DNA of 34,132 nt, taken from NCBI GenBank assembly GCA_025499625.1, contig JAFMVD010000060.1, positions 1-34,132 of the forward strand, in the 5' to 3' direction. Within the stretch, counting starts at the first letter, position 1. Every line of letters starts with the position of its first letter. The DNA comes from Carboxylicivirga fragile (lineage in GTDB: Bacteria > Bacteroidota > Bacteroidia > Bacteroidales > Marinilabiliaceae). The notes beneath the pieces are model-generated. The model did no database searches. It was not told the origin of the DNA and was given only the letters and a program-made list of their open reading frames with translations. Positions 25,687 through 34,132 of the stretch are shown here, piece after piece. A program made the translations under genes and the position numbers.

Positions 25687-27051
25687 TTAGATGCTGATGA
25701 CTTTAATCAATTCGTCGATTGAAACTTTTGTTTGCTCACCAGTCTCCATGTTTTTCAAGGTAAAATTCCCGGCTTGTCGCTCATCTTCACCGGATAAAAC
25801 GACATATGGAATTTCTTTACGGTTAGCATAATTCATTTGCTTTTTCATTTTCACTGAATCAGGGAAAAGCTCTGCGTTGATGCCTGCCTTGCGAAGTAGA
25901 GTAAGTGCTCTAAGAGCATAAAGCTCATCCTCACCACCAAAATTTACAAATAAAGCTCTGGTTTTAGCACCGTCTTCTTTTGGATATAAATCCAGTTGAT
26001 TCATCACATCGTAGATACGATCAGCTCCAAAGGAAATACCTACACCCGATACATCTTTTAAACCGAATATGCTAGTTAAATCATCGTAACGTCCACCACC
26101 AGTAATACTTCCTATTTCAACATCTTTGGCTTTAACTTCAAAAATAGCGCCTGTATAATAATTAAGGCCTCGCGCTAAAGTTAAATCCAATTCAACTTCC
26201 AACCCAAGGTTTAAGGCATCAAGATAAGTAAGTACTGTTTCTAATTCATCAACTCCTTTTAGGCCAATTTCCGATTGAGCAAGTACTTCGCGCAACTTAA
26301 CAATCTTTTCAGAATTAGTTCCACTTAGCATGATGATTGGCTGAATGGTATCAATGGCTTCTTGCGATAAGCCTTTAGATGCCAATTCTTCGTTTACCTT
26401 ATCTAAACCAATCTTATCCAATTTGTCGATGGCTACTGTAATATCAACAATCTGATCAGCTGCGCCAATTATCTCCGCTATTCCCGAAAGCACCTTTCGG
26501 TTATTCAGCTTCAAAACAACATTGATGTTTAAAAGACGATAAACTTCATCAACGATTTGTATTAATTCAACTTCGTTTAAAAGCGAATTACTACCAACCA
26601 CATCTACATCGCACTGAAAAAATTCGCGATAACGCCCTTTCTGAGGACGGTCAGCGCGCCAAACTGGTTGTATCTGATAACGTTTGAATGGGAATGTTAT
26701 GTCGTTTTGGTGTTGCACAACAAAACGTGCAAATGGAACTGTCAGGTCGTAACGAAGGCCTTTTTCACTCACTTGAGTGATTAATTTGTTGGAGGCTTTT
26801 TCGGCTAATAAACCAGTATCTGCCTTTTTTAAGTAATCGCCCGAATTAAGTATTTTGAAAAGTAACTTATCACCTTCTTCACCATATTTACCAAGCAAGG
26901 TTGATAGATTCTCCATTGCAGGCGTTTCAATAGGGAGGTAGCCATACTTTTGGAATACCGACTTTACGGTGTCAAAAATGTAATTGCGCTTAACCATTTC
27001 TACAGGAGAAAAATCTCTGGTTCCTTTTGGAATGCTTGGTTTTTGAGCCAT
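25687..27051 (-). CDS. hisS: Histidyl-tRNA synthetase
   Basis: 454 residues from the ATG at 27051 ([16 protein letters not shown]). The frame is open to 27105, but the upstream part overlaps a promoter -7 box at 27103-27110, and the family begins near GTRDF, so the shorter start is chosen. Class II synthetase motif 2 includes [19 protein letters not shown], and motif 3 includes GGGRYDDL. The His-specific text [15 protein letters not shown] is present. The C-terminal anticodon-binding domain contains [21 protein letters not shown] and the conserved end [19 protein letters not shown]. It charges tRNA-His in the cytoplasm. Single gene with its own terminator. Confidence 0.97.
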   Translation of the reverse strand: MAQKPSIPKGTRDFSPVEMVKRNYIFDTVKSVFQKYGYLPIETPAMENLSTLLGKYGEEGDKLLFKILNSGDYLKKADTGLLAEKASNKLITQVSEKGLRYDLTVPFARFVVQHQNDITFPFKRYQIQPVWRADRPQKGRYREFFQCDVDVVGSNSLLNEVELIQIVDEVYRLLNINVVLKLNNRKVLSGIAEIIGAADQIVDITVAIDKLDKIGLDKVNEELASKGLSQEAIDTIQPIIMLSGTNSEKIVKLREVLAQSEIGLKGVDELETVLTYLDALNLGLEVELDLTLARGLNYYTGAIFEVKAKDVEIGSITGGGRYDDLTSIFGLKDVSGVGISFGADRIYDVMNQLDLYPKEDGAKTRALFVNFGGEDELYALRALTLLRKAGINAELFPDSVKMKKQMNYANRKEIPYVVLSGEDERQAGNFTLKNMETGEQTKVSIDELIKVISI

Positions 27052-27102
27052 CTGTAATATTTTGTTTTGCTTTTTTATAAAATCGATTCTACTAAATCGG
27101 CG

Positions 27103-27110
27103 CAAAGATA
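27103..27110 (-). promoter_or_regulatory. -7 box of hisS
   Basis: The minus strand reads TATCTTTG, an exact TAnnTTTG match, 52 bases before the chosen start. No TTG was found 19-21 bases upstream; the nearest candidate is 24 bases away. Its position argues against any start upstream of 27097. Confidence 0.5.
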
Positions 27111-27187
27111 CTAAAGCTTATTCAACCCTAAAAACAAGAGCCTGAATTCCTTTAAGTATTATTTGTTCGATATAAAATAATGCGAAA

Positions 27188-27658
27188 TTATAATATGGTT
27201 TCTTTTATTAGTTGCTTAAGATATTTGTTAGCATCCATCTTATCTTCTTCCCTCGGTGCCCAGCTTGCAAATTGTTTATCATCATCCGAATTGTATGGTC
27301 CATCTTTTACTTCGTAGATGACAGTATCTGCTTCAAGTGCCATTATGGTGTGGTAAACTCCTGGTTGTATTTCAATGCCATAGGTATGAGTAGTACGATC
27401 AAGAATAAGGTGTTGATCGATTTTTCCATTATTATCAAAGAGAATAACTAAAAGCTTTCCGGAAATAAGAATGAAAGCTTCTCTTTTATCCGGGTTCTCA
27501 TGCTTGTGTGGATGCACATAACTTTCGGGCTGCAGAACGTTTAACATCCGATGCAATGGATCGCTTGCTTCGTTATGAAAGTTATAGTTTTGCCTTTTCC
27601 GCTGAGCTGTTTTCGATTTTTCGATAATTGGCCTGATCAGTTCGTCATTAATAATCAT
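27188..27658 (-). CDS. WbuC-family cupin metalloprotein
   Basis: 156 residues, cytoplasmic, no signal peptide. The N-terminal half carries the family pattern RKRQNYNFH, then DPLHRMLNVL, then SYVHPHKH. The cupin metal ligands are seen as H51 and H53 (PHKH), E60 and H103 (GVYHTIM). WbuC-type cupins are often found with O-antigen or nucleotide-sugar genes and their reaction is not established. Here none of those neighbours is present. Its start is divergent from the cyclase gene with about 140 bp between them, so the two may share regulation. Confidence 0.8.
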   Translation of the reverse strand: MIINDELIRPIIEKSKTAQRKRQNYNFHNEASDPLHRMLNVLQPESYVHPHKHENPDKREAFILISGKLLVILFDNNGKIDQHLILDRTTHTYGIEIQPGVYHTIMALEADTVIYEVKDGPYNSDDDKQFASWAPREEDKMDANKYLKQLIKETIL

Positions 27659-27800
27659 ACGTTAGTCATCGTTAAAATTCTTACATGATAAAAATACGAC
27701 TCTTCATCAAAAGATTTCAGTGTTTAAACGACAATTAATAAACATTTTATACATTCGTCGTATATCTACCCAACGACCTAAATCACCTAATTGATGAATA

Positions 27801-28925
27801 ATGACCATGAGAAAGAAATTATTAATCGTTGATGATTCTATCGCCATACAAGAGCTGTTAAGCGAGTTGCTCACAAAGAATGATGAGAGCTACGAAGTTT
27901 TAACAGCTGATGATGGTATAGAGGGCTGTAAATTAGCCATCAAGCATCGCCCTGATCTTATTTTAATGGATTGGGAGATGCCTAAGATGAATGGTATACA
28001 GGCTATTACGAATCTAAAGCGAAATGATTTTACAAAGGATATTCCGGTAATTATTATTTCAGCATCGTCGAGTACAAGTAAAATAAAGGTGGCACTTAAC
28101 GCAGGTGCAATCGATTATATAAATAAGCCAATTGAAGAAACGGAGTTAATGGCGCGTGTAAACGCAGCATTGACTTTATCAGCGACCATTAAAAACTTAA
28201 CAGAACAACGTAATCAATTAATTCGCACGAATCATAAGAACGATTCAATATTGCGCTCAATTTTGCCTGAGCCAATACTGAATCAAATCAAAGATTATGG
28301 TTCGATTCCACCAAAGCAATATCAAAACTGTGTGGTAATATTTGTTGATATGGTCGATTTTACTTCAAAATCAGATCAAATGTCGCCTGGTACATTGCTA
28401 CGCGAGTTACACGAAACATTTAATGAATTTGATAAGGTAATCGACGACCATCATTGCACACGTATAAAAACCATTGGTGATGCCTACATGGCTGTGTGTG
28501 GCATGTTTCGACATCCTAAAAATGTGGCAAGAGAAGCTGTTTCGGCGGCGGTAAAGCTCCGCCAAGCTATTGTAGAAAGAAATAAAACAAATCACATTCA
28601 GTGGGAGCTGAAGGTTGGATTATATGCAGGTGACGTAATTTGCAGTTCGGTAAGTACCACAAACTTATCATTTGATATTTTTGGTGATACTGTTAATATG
28701 GCGTCGCGCTTACAGGACATGTGCGAACCTATGCAGATTAATATTTCAAAGCGAATTAAAGAAGAGGTAGAAGATCAATATCATATCATTGATCGTACTC
28801 CGCGAACTGTAAAAGGAAAAGGGGTTGTGCCAATGTTTTACCTACATCATCCGATTAAACCAAATGATAGTAAAAAAGAAAAGGAGAACTCCGTAAATAG
28901 AATTCCCCTTTTTGCTGTTAACTAA
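27801..28925 (+). CDS. Response regulator fused to class III adenylyl cyclase
   Basis: 374 residues. Residues 5-125 are a receiver domain: acidic pocket DD at 11-12, phospho-acceptor D57 in LILMDWEMP, and Lys in the NKP motif. A short coiled segment (about 128-150) leads to a cyclase domain (about 172-340). Metal-binding Asp residues are D183 (FVDMVDFT) and D227 (IGDAY). The adenine-selecting pair K223/D292 is present (IKTIGDAY and FDIFGDTVN), as are the transition-state residues N299 and R303. All catalytic residues seem intact, predicting ATP to cAMP conversion controlled by phosphorylation of D57. There is no membrane span. No cognate kinase is adjacent. Two possible starts (27801 and 27807) lie 6 bp apart. 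It converges on ettA. Confidence 0.9.
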   Translation: MTMRKKLLIVDDSIAIQELLSELLTKNDESYEVLTADDGIEGCKLAIKHRPDLILMDWEMPKMNGIQAITNLKRNDFTKDIPVIIISASSSTSKIKVALNAGAIDYINKPIEETELMARVNAALTLSATIKNLTEQRNQLIRTNHKNDSILRSILPEPILNQIKDYGSIPPKQYQNCVVIFVDMVDFTSKSDQMSPGTLLRELHETFNEFDKVIDDHHCTRIKTIGDAYMAVCGMFRHPKNVAREAVSAAVKLRQAIVERNKTNHIQWELKVGLYAGDVICSSVSTTNLSFDIFGDTVNMASRLQDMCEPMQINISKRIKEEVEDQYHIIDRTPRTVKGKGVVPMFYLHHPIKPNDSKKEKENSVNRIPLFAVN

Positions 28926-28932
28926 TAGTATG

Positions 28933-30618
28933 CTATTTAATTAGTTTTTTGTACTTAATTCGATGAGGTGTATCGTCACCTAATCGGCGTTTCTTATTTT
29001 CTTCATAATCCGAATACGATCCTTCGAATGAGTAAATTTTAGAGTCACCTTCAAACGCAAGTATGTGGGTGGCAATTCTATCTAAAAACCATCTATCATG
29101 CGAAATTACAACTGCGCAGCCCGCAAATGATTCCAGTCCTTCTTCAAGGGCACGAAGCGTATTCACATCAATATCATTGGTTGGCTCATCAAGTAATAAA
29201 ACATTACCTTCTTCTTTTAAGGCCATGGCCAAATGAAGTCGATTACGTTCTCCACCCGATAGTATTTCACACTTTTTTTGTTGATCGTTTCCTGCAAAGT
29301 TAAAACGAGAAAGGTAGGCACGTGCATTTAATTCTTTGCCACCCATCTTAATGGTTTCTTCTCCCTGAGAGATGATTTCATAAACGGTTTTACCTTCTTC
29401 GATATCGTCGTGCGATTGATCAACGTAGGCTACTTTAACTGTTTCGCCCACTTCGAAATTACCAGAATTGGCCTTTTCCAACCCCATGATTAAACGAAAC
29501 AGTGTGGTTTTACCAGCGCCATTGGGTCCAATTACACCAACAATACCATTGCGTGGTAGGGTAAAGTTTAAATCTTCGAATAATAAACGATCTTCGTAAC
29601 CCTTAGCTACATCATTGGCCAAAATAACTTTCTCACCAAGGCGAGGACCATTAGGAATGAATATCTCTAATTTTTCTTCTTTCTCTTTAACTCCTTCTTT
29701 TAGTAAATTATCATAGGCGCTAAGTCTTGCTTTGCTTTTGGCTTGGCGTGCTTTAGGCGACATGCGTACCCATTCCAATTCACGTTCTAATGTTTTACGG
29801 CGTTTCGACTCCTGTTTCTCTTCACTGGCCAGTCGTTTTGTTTTTTGATCGAGCCACGATGAATAATTACCTTGCCATGGAATACCTTCTCCACGATCAA
29901 GTTCAAGAATCCAACCTGCTACATTATCAAGGAAGTAACGGTCGTGAGTAATACCAATCACTGTTCCCTTATATTGTTGAAGGTGTTGTTCTAGCCATTG
30001 TACCGATTCCGCATCCAAGTGGTTGGTAGGCTCATCTAATAAAAGAATGTCAGGCTCTTGCAATAATAAACGACAAAGTGCAACCCTGCGTTTTTCCCCA
30101 CCTGAAAGTACTTTTATCGATTGGTCATCAGGAGGACAGCGCAATGCATCCATCGCTCTGTTGAGCTTAGTATCAAGATTCCAGGCGTCGTATTGATCTA
30201 TCTTTTCTTGAAGTTTTGCCTGTTCATCCATTAGAGCCTGCATTTTATCAGGATCTTCCAGTACTTCAGGATCAGCAAAACGCTCGTTTACTTGCTCATA
30301 GGCTTTAAGTACGTCTACTACCTCTTGAACACCTTCTTCTACAACCTGGCGTACCGTTTTATTTTCATCTAGTTGAGGTTCTTGCTCAAGGTAACCAACA
30401 GAATAACCAGGTGAAAACACAACATCGCCTTGGTAGTTTTTTTCAACTCCAGCAATAATTTTAAGTAAAGTTGATTTACCCGATCCGTTTAAACCAATGA
30501 TGCCAATTTTGGCCCCATAAAAGAATGAGAGGTAAATATTATTTAGTACTTTTTTCTGAGGTGGGAAGGTTTTGCTAACACCCACCATACTAAATATGAT
30601 TTTCTTGTCGTCTGACAT
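28933..30618 (-). CDS. ettA: Energy-dependent translational throttle EttA (ABC-F ATPase)
   Basis: 561 residues, as usual for EttA. There are two ATPase cassettes: Walker A GLNGSGKST (42-50) and GPNGAGKTT, signatures LSGGEKRR and LSGGERNR, Walker B DEPTNHLD and DEPTNDID. The arm insertion in the first cassette (about 95-140) is present, and the P-site linker between cassettes is rich in charged residues (ERELEWVRMSPKARQAKSKARL). ABC-F proteins act on ribosomes and have no membrane domain; EttA binds the E site and gates the first peptide bond according to energy state. It follows a secreted-protein gene by 20 bp and may be co-transcribed with it. It converges with the cyclase gene, stops 7 bp apart. 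Confidence 0.96.
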   Translation of the reverse strand: MSDDKKIIFSMVGVSKTFPPQKKVLNNIYLSFFYGAKIGIIGLNGSGKSTLLKIIAGVEKNYQGDVVFSPGYSVGYLEQEPQLDENKTVRQVVEEGVQEVVDVLKAYEQVNERFADPEVLEDPDKMQALMDEQAKLQEKIDQYDAWNLDTKLNRAMDALRCPPDDQSIKVLSGGEKRRVALCRLLLQEPDILLLDEPTNHLDAESVQWLEQHLQQYKGTVIGITHDRYFLDNVAGWILELDRGEGIPWQGNYSSWLDQKTKRLASEEKQESKRRKTLERELEWVRMSPKARQAKSKARLSAYDNLLKEGVKEKEEKLEIFIPNGPRLGEKVILANDVAKGYEDRLLFEDLNFTLPRNGIVGVIGPNGAGKTTLFRLIMGLEKANSGNFEVGETVKVAYVDQSHDDIEEGKTVYEIISQGEETIKMGGKELNARAYLSRFNFAGNDQQKKCEILSGGERNRLHLAMALKEEGNVLLLDEPTNDIDVNTLRALEEGLESFAGCAVVISHDRWFLDRIATHILAFEGDSKIYSFEGSYSDYEENKKRRLGDDTPHRIKYKKLIK

Positions 30619-30638
30619 GTTTTAAATATATTATAAAT

Positions 30639-31490
30639 TTAATTTGAACTCATTCGTTTTAAATCCTTTGGCAGCAGGCCATCAGGATTTTTCTTGCTAA
30701 CCATGTGATAATCGAAATAATAAAAACGAGAATCGGCAGCCCCAATTAATATTTTATAGCAGCGAGCCTTATATTTGGTTCCCTGCGGACCTACTTTGTG
30801 CACAAAAACTACATTTTCATCTTTGCGCTCGATGGCAGCTGTTACTTCTTCCTGAGTAACAATTTTTATATCGTACGGATATATGTTTTGAACTTTACTT
30901 TGCGTGTTAATGGTTTTTGCCAAATCTTCTTTTGTAAGAAGTAGTGTTTTGTTTTTCAGGCTCTTTGTGTTTTTGTTGTAGTATTTAAACACATTGGCTT
31001 TAATTAATTCGGGCTGATCAATCATTAATTTAACATGATCTTGAATAAAGCGAACAAAGGCATCCATTTTATAGGCATAACTATCATCTTCAACTCTTAA
31101 GTATGACAGAGGAATAGAGCACAGATCAGGAAGATCCTTTACCTTTTTTTCTGATTCACCCATAAGAAGGCTTAGGAAATTATAACGTGCTTTGGTTTTG
31201 TCAGCATCAAAAGTAACAACCGTAGAAACCAAAAATGAATAGGACGGATCGTTTTGTTTATCTTCAAATTCTGAGTCTGAGATAAAATCATATTCGGTCA
31301 ATGTCCATACATTTTTCATGACCTCTTTTATTTTGAAATTAAAATCACTCATAGGATTTGAATCCATTACAACGAGTGTTTTAGTTTTCAGAAAAGCATC
31401 GTATTCAGCTTTGGTAGGAAGATGATCTTTAGCTTGCGACGCGCCAATAGCAGCAAGTAATACCAATACTAAGGAAATCTTTCTTTTCAT
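30639..31490 (-). CDS. Secreted or periplasmic protein of unknown function
   Basis: 283 residues with a signal peptide 1-20 (LVLVLLAAIGASQA). There is no lipobox cysteine at the cleavage site, so it is probably a soluble periplasmic or exported protein. The mature part is mixed alpha/beta and rich in Lys and Asp, with no motif recognised. A segment KNKTLLLTKEDLAKT and a following YPYDIKIVTQEEVTAAIE look like an alternating alpha/beta fold. It stands 20 bp before ettA on the same strand. The minus strand reads TAACTTTG at 31563-31556, a -7 box about 66 bases before the start. Function unknown. Confidence 0.75.
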   Translation of the reverse strand: MKRKISLVLVLLAAIGASQAKDHLPTKAEYDAFLKTKTLVVMDSNPMSDFNFKIKEVMKNVWTLTEYDFISDSEFEDKQNDPSYSFLVSTVVTFDADKTKARYNFLSLLMGESEKKVKDLPDLCSIPLSYLRVEDDSYAYKMDAFVRFIQDHVKLMIDQPELIKANVFKYYNKNTKSLKNKTLLLTKEDLAKTINTQSKVQNIYPYDIKIVTQEEVTAAIERKDENVVFVHKVGPQGTKYKARCYKILIGAADSRFYYFDYHMVSKKNPDGLLPKDLKRMSSN

Positions 31491-31555
31491 ATCGTTTCTT
31501 TTTTAAGTAAAGTCGAATAATCAAGCTTGAAAAGTAGCTTAATTGTTAAGCTCCA

Positions 31556-31563
31556 CAAAGTTA
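31556..31563 (-). promoter_or_regulatory. -7 box upstream of the secreted protein/ettA pair
   Basis: The minus strand reads TAACTTTG, an exact TAnnTTTG match. No TTG at 19-21 bases upstream is visible. It would drive the secreted-protein gene and perhaps ettA. Confidence 0.4.
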
Positions 31564-31771
31564 TTTAAAAAATAGTTTTGTCGGCTATCTATATCTGAAC
31601 AATTATAGAATAATAAGATATAGAATTTGTTCTTTTTCGTTGCAACTTTTTATTGGAATGATGGTATAAGTTGCTAGCTTTAAAACATGGTTTTGTGCAA
31701 TTAATTGTATGCACATGCCCAAAAGCGGTTTTTTTTTGATATATTTAAAAGACACATTAGCATAGGTACCC

Positions 31772-33517
31772 ATGATTAAGATTTTAAATAAAATACTATC
31801 ATTACTTAATTACGAAAAGGATGATAATACAGAAATTGAGCAGCAGACTCCACGTTTAATTAGTAATCTGATTATTTTTATTTTATTCTTAGTTGTTTTT
31901 GTAGAAGGTATTTATACCCTTCTTCAGGAGGAGACTTTCTATGCAGCTCCTTTGTTGGTGTTTAGTCTGATTTTTGCGTTTCATTTTTTATTTCTGGGGC
32001 GTAAAATGCAGTCAATGGCTGTGCGTAACTCGTTTGTGGTATTTGCCACTTTGGCTTTTGTGTATTTTATTGTGTTTGGAGGAAGTACAGGTTTAAATAT
32101 TATATGGACTATCTTTTTCCCACCTTTCGTATTTTCATTATTGGGTAAAAAGCGAGGAGCAAGTTTTGCATTTGTTTTCTGGGGAGTAATTTTATTGTGT
32201 CTGTTTATTTTGGTGGATGTTATACCAATGGCACAGCCCTACACGATGATGAATCGGATTCTTTTTTCATTGTTTTATTTCTTGTTCTTTATTGTTTCTT
32301 ATGCCGTACATCATACTTTTTCAGAAATTATTCTCAGTAAGGAACGAAGTGTTTTGGAGTCTCAAAACTTTAATAAAACCCAGGAAGAGTTAATTTCGAA
32401 ACTTTCGCACCAGATCAGGACCCCACTTAGTAATATTACTGGTATTGTTGATATTCTTGAAAAGACCAATCTTTCGGATGATCAGCGCGATTATATTAAT
32501 ACAATACACGCGTCGTCGAATAATTTGGTGAACGTCGTTAATAGCATGGTAGCAGCTACTACCACTAGTTTTAGTCAGATACCACAAGAAGAAATTAGCT
32601 TTAATTTATATTCCACTATTAATAACACCATTAAGTTATTTCAGGACGAGCATGACAAGAAAAAGTTTAGTTTATCCTTATCGGCTGATATTCCCAATAG
32701 TGTTATTGGCAATAGTATTAAAATTAAGCAGATATTCTTGAACCTGCTGAATAGTGTACTGAAGTATAACAAGTCGGAAAGCAAACAAGTTACCATTGAG
32801 GTTACTCGTAAGGAAGCAGTTTCTGATCGGATCGTTTTGAAGTTTAGAATTGTAAGTAATACAGTGGTACCATTACCTAAGGAGGAATTGCAAGAAGAGG
32901 CCATTTATTCCAAGGATATTATTCGATTAAATGCATCTAAGTATATTAACTTGCTCGATCTAGGTATAACGCAGAAGATAATTGAGATGGATGGTAATAC
33001 CTTAGAGATATTCCCGGGATCGATTAATACTGCTCTGGAGTTTTCGGCATCCTTTAAGGTAAATACAAAAAGTCAATCGATTGAAGCCATCCAAGAAAAT
33101 ACACGCCAGACGAGTAGTTTTTTTAAGCCAAAGATTGATATAGCTAATGCTAATATTTTGTTGGTAGAAGATAATTTTAGTAATCAACAGATTATTATTC
33201 TTTACATCAAAAATGAGGTTCAGAAAATTGAAGTAGCATTTAATGGAAAAGAGGCTTTGGATAAATTTGGTAAGGTAAAGTATGACCTAATACTAATGGA
33301 TGTTCAGATGCCAATTATGGATGGTTTTAAGGCTACTCAGAAAATTAGAGAAATCGAAAAAAGCACTGGAACACACACGCCAATAATTGCCGTAACAGCC
33401 AATGCTTTCCCTGAAGATAAAGAAAAGTGTTTGTCCGTAGGAATGGATGATTACATTAGCAAGCCATTCCAACCAGAGGATTTAATTAAGAAAATTAAAC
33501 AGCACCTCAGTTCATAG
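31772..33517 (+). CDS. Membrane hybrid histidine kinase with degenerate ATP-binding domain
   Basis: 581 residues. About six membrane spans (about 30-195) come first with no extracytoplasmic sensor domain of size. The HisKA dimerisation domain has the phospho-acceptor H213 in LSHQIRTPL. The following HATPase region (about 285-430) can be aligned but has lost its key residues. The N-box reads NLLNSVLKY at 324-332, with Ser where the Mg-binding Asn belongs. The G1 box is SNTVVPLP instead of DTGIGIP, and the G2 box is LLDLGI instead of GTGLGL. The C-terminal receiver is complete, with acceptor D510 in LILMDVQMP and Lys in SKPF. It probably cannot autophosphorylate and may act as phosphatase, phosphotransfer scaffold or partner of another kinase. 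It converges on a single-domain regulator, 6 bp apart. Confidence 0.88.
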   Translation: MIKILNKILSLLNYEKDDNTEIEQQTPRLISNLIIFILFLVVFVEGIYTLLQEETFYAAPLLVFSLIFAFHFLFLGRKMQSMAVRNSFVVFATLAFVYFIVFGGSTGLNIIWTIFFPPFVFSLLGKKRGASFAFVFWGVILLCLFILVDVIPMAQPYTMMNRILFSLFYFLFFIVSYAVHHTFSEIILSKERSVLESQNFNKTQEELISKLSHQIRTPLSNITGIVDILEKTNLSDDQRDYINTIHASSNNLVNVVNSMVAATTTSFSQIPQEEISFNLYSTINNTIKLFQDEHDKKKFSLSLSADIPNSVIGNSIKIKQIFLNLLNSVLKYNKSESKQVTIEVTRKEAVSDRIVLKFRIVSNTVVPLPKEELQEEAIYSKDIIRLNASKYINLLDLGITQKIIEMDGNTLEIFPGSINTALEFSASFKVNTKSQSIEAIQENTRQTSSFFKPKIDIANANILLVEDNFSNQQIIILYIKNEVQKIEVAFNGKEALDKFGKVKYDLILMDVQMPIMDGFKATQKIREIEKSTGTHTPIIAVTANAFPEDKEKCLSVGMDDYISKPFQPEDLIKKIKQHLSS

Positions 33518-33523
33518 GTAAAG

Positions 33524-33880
33524 CTATAGGTTTACTACCTTTATGGCTTCTTTAAAGTCGTTTAGGATAACGGGCTTTTTAAGAAATGCCTTTGCACCAT
33601 AATAATCGCAGGTTTGAACAGTATCGTCAGTGGTGTCGCCTGATACAACCACTACAGGTACACCTAACCATTCTTCCTCTAAGTCTTCTAATATAGAGAA
33701 GCCATCTTTCTTCGGCATGTGAATGTCAAGAAGTACTAAGTCAGGTTGCTCTTTTACAATCTTATTCCAACCATCCAGCCCGTCTTCAGCTTCCACAATG
33801 GATACATCATATTTACTTAATAAGGTTTTTAATATTAGCCTGCTATCAGGAGCATCATCAATAATTAGGATCTTTTTCAT
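33524..33880 (-). CDS. Single-domain (CheY-like) response regulator
   Basis: 118 residues from the ATG at 33880 (MKKILIIDD). The frame is open upstream to 33943, but receiver proteins begin at this point and the extension has no domain. The acidic pair DD is at 8-9, acceptor D52 lies in LVLLDIHMP, the Ser of the VVSGD motif replaces the usual Thr, and Lys lies in KKP. There is no output domain, so it works by protein contact or in a phosphorelay. It faces the degenerate hybrid kinase tail to tail with 6 bp between stops. A functional link is plausible but they are not co-transcribed. The upstream region holds an 8-bp dyad at 33981-34003. Confidence 0.88.
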   Translation of the reverse strand: MKKILIIDDAPDSRLILKTLLSKYDVSIVEAEDGLDGWNKIVKEQPDLVLLDIHMPKKDGFSILEDLEEEWLGVPVVVVSGDTTDDTVQTCDYYGAKAFLKKPVILNDFKEAIKVVNL

Positions 33881-33980
33881 TCTTCTGTAATTTGAGTGTG
33901 TGAAATATGACATTAATTTAGTATGATTAATTGTATATGTCAATTTGAAACATTGTTTTTACTCGTAATAACGGTTGATT

Positions 33981-34003
33981 TTCATCAATATGTGTTTGAT
34001 GAA
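33981..34003. promoter_or_regulatory. 8-bp dyad upstream of the response regulator
   Basis: TTCATCAA (33981-33988) and TTGATGAA (33996-34003) are perfect complements with a 7-base spacer. This is the spacing of a dimeric regulator site or a weak hairpin. It lies about 100 bp before the regulator start at 33880. The remaining bases to the window end hold no recognised gene. Confidence 0.3.
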
Positions 34004-34132
34004 CATAAAAAACGCATTGTGGTTTTATTTGTTTTTTAATCACTAGTGACCGACTAATTTTTTAAAATGAGGGTACTCCCTAAAGGTTTCCCCTCAAAGT
34101 TGTAAATTGATTTTGCGAAACATTTTACAACA

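Noticed and set aside
28884-28915. Stem-like sequence at the end of the cyclase gene as a terminator
   Set aside because: The arms have two mismatches and lie inside the coding region, so the signal is too weak to call.
34056-34096. Small CCCT/AGGG palindromes near the right edge
   Set aside because: Only 4-bp arms; the neighbouring gene is outside the window, so no role can be tested.
1-34132. CRISPR arrays, rRNA genes and known riboswitches
   Set aside because: No regular spaced repeats, rRNA text or recognisable riboswitch core was found on either strand.

Overview
The window is chromosomal DNA of a low-GC member of the Bacteroidota. Three things show this. A promoter in front of tRNA-Lys fits the phylum's own form (TTG, 19 bases, TAnnTTTG), and single TAnnTTTG -7 boxes precede several other genes. 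Start codons lack purine-rich Shine-Dalgarno sites. The gene families are typical: a huge multi-domain secreted protein resembling type IX secretion cargo, and a tamA-tamB-TPR operon. The order cannot be fixed from this sequence; a marine or anaerobic Marinilabiliales-like organism is only a guess. No phage, integrase, transposase gene, CRISPR array or rRNA is visible.

Left part (1-7000, minus strand): the first 1779 codons of a secreted modular protein with four anchor-J/MAM-like modules, FnIII-like spacers and a GEVED-type domain, cut by the window edge. It is followed by a lone MaoC-type double hotdog hydratase.

Positions 7039-12810 (minus strand) hold the most interesting locus. Four consecutive genes encode two paralogous small secreted proteins, a 1193-residue outer-membrane usher-like barrel ending in SPOR-like domains, and a PapD-like periplasmic chaperone. 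Together they look like a divergent Bacteroidota chaperone-usher fibre system. A perfect 16-bp inverted repeat separates the first subunit gene from the rest, and the upstream region carries three copies of an 8-bp motif.

Positions 12811-14111 contain tRNA-Lys(UUU) with promoter and terminator, a doubtful small ORF and a 137-bp palindromic element. Positions 14112-22386 (plus strand) form a tight operon: TamA-like Omp85 protein, TamB, a cytoplasmic TPR protein and a small DUF3859-like protein. A 48-residue single-span membrane protein not found by simple length cut-offs lies on the opposite strand just after it.

The right part (22695-33880) is mostly housekeeping and signalling: YchF, histidine ammonia-lyase, HisRS, a WbuC cupin, a response regulator fused to a class III adenylyl cyclase, EttA with an upstream secreted protein of unknown function, a membrane hybrid histidine kinase whose ATP-binding domain is degenerate, and a convergent single-domain response regulator. 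Several genes end in clear stem-loop terminators.
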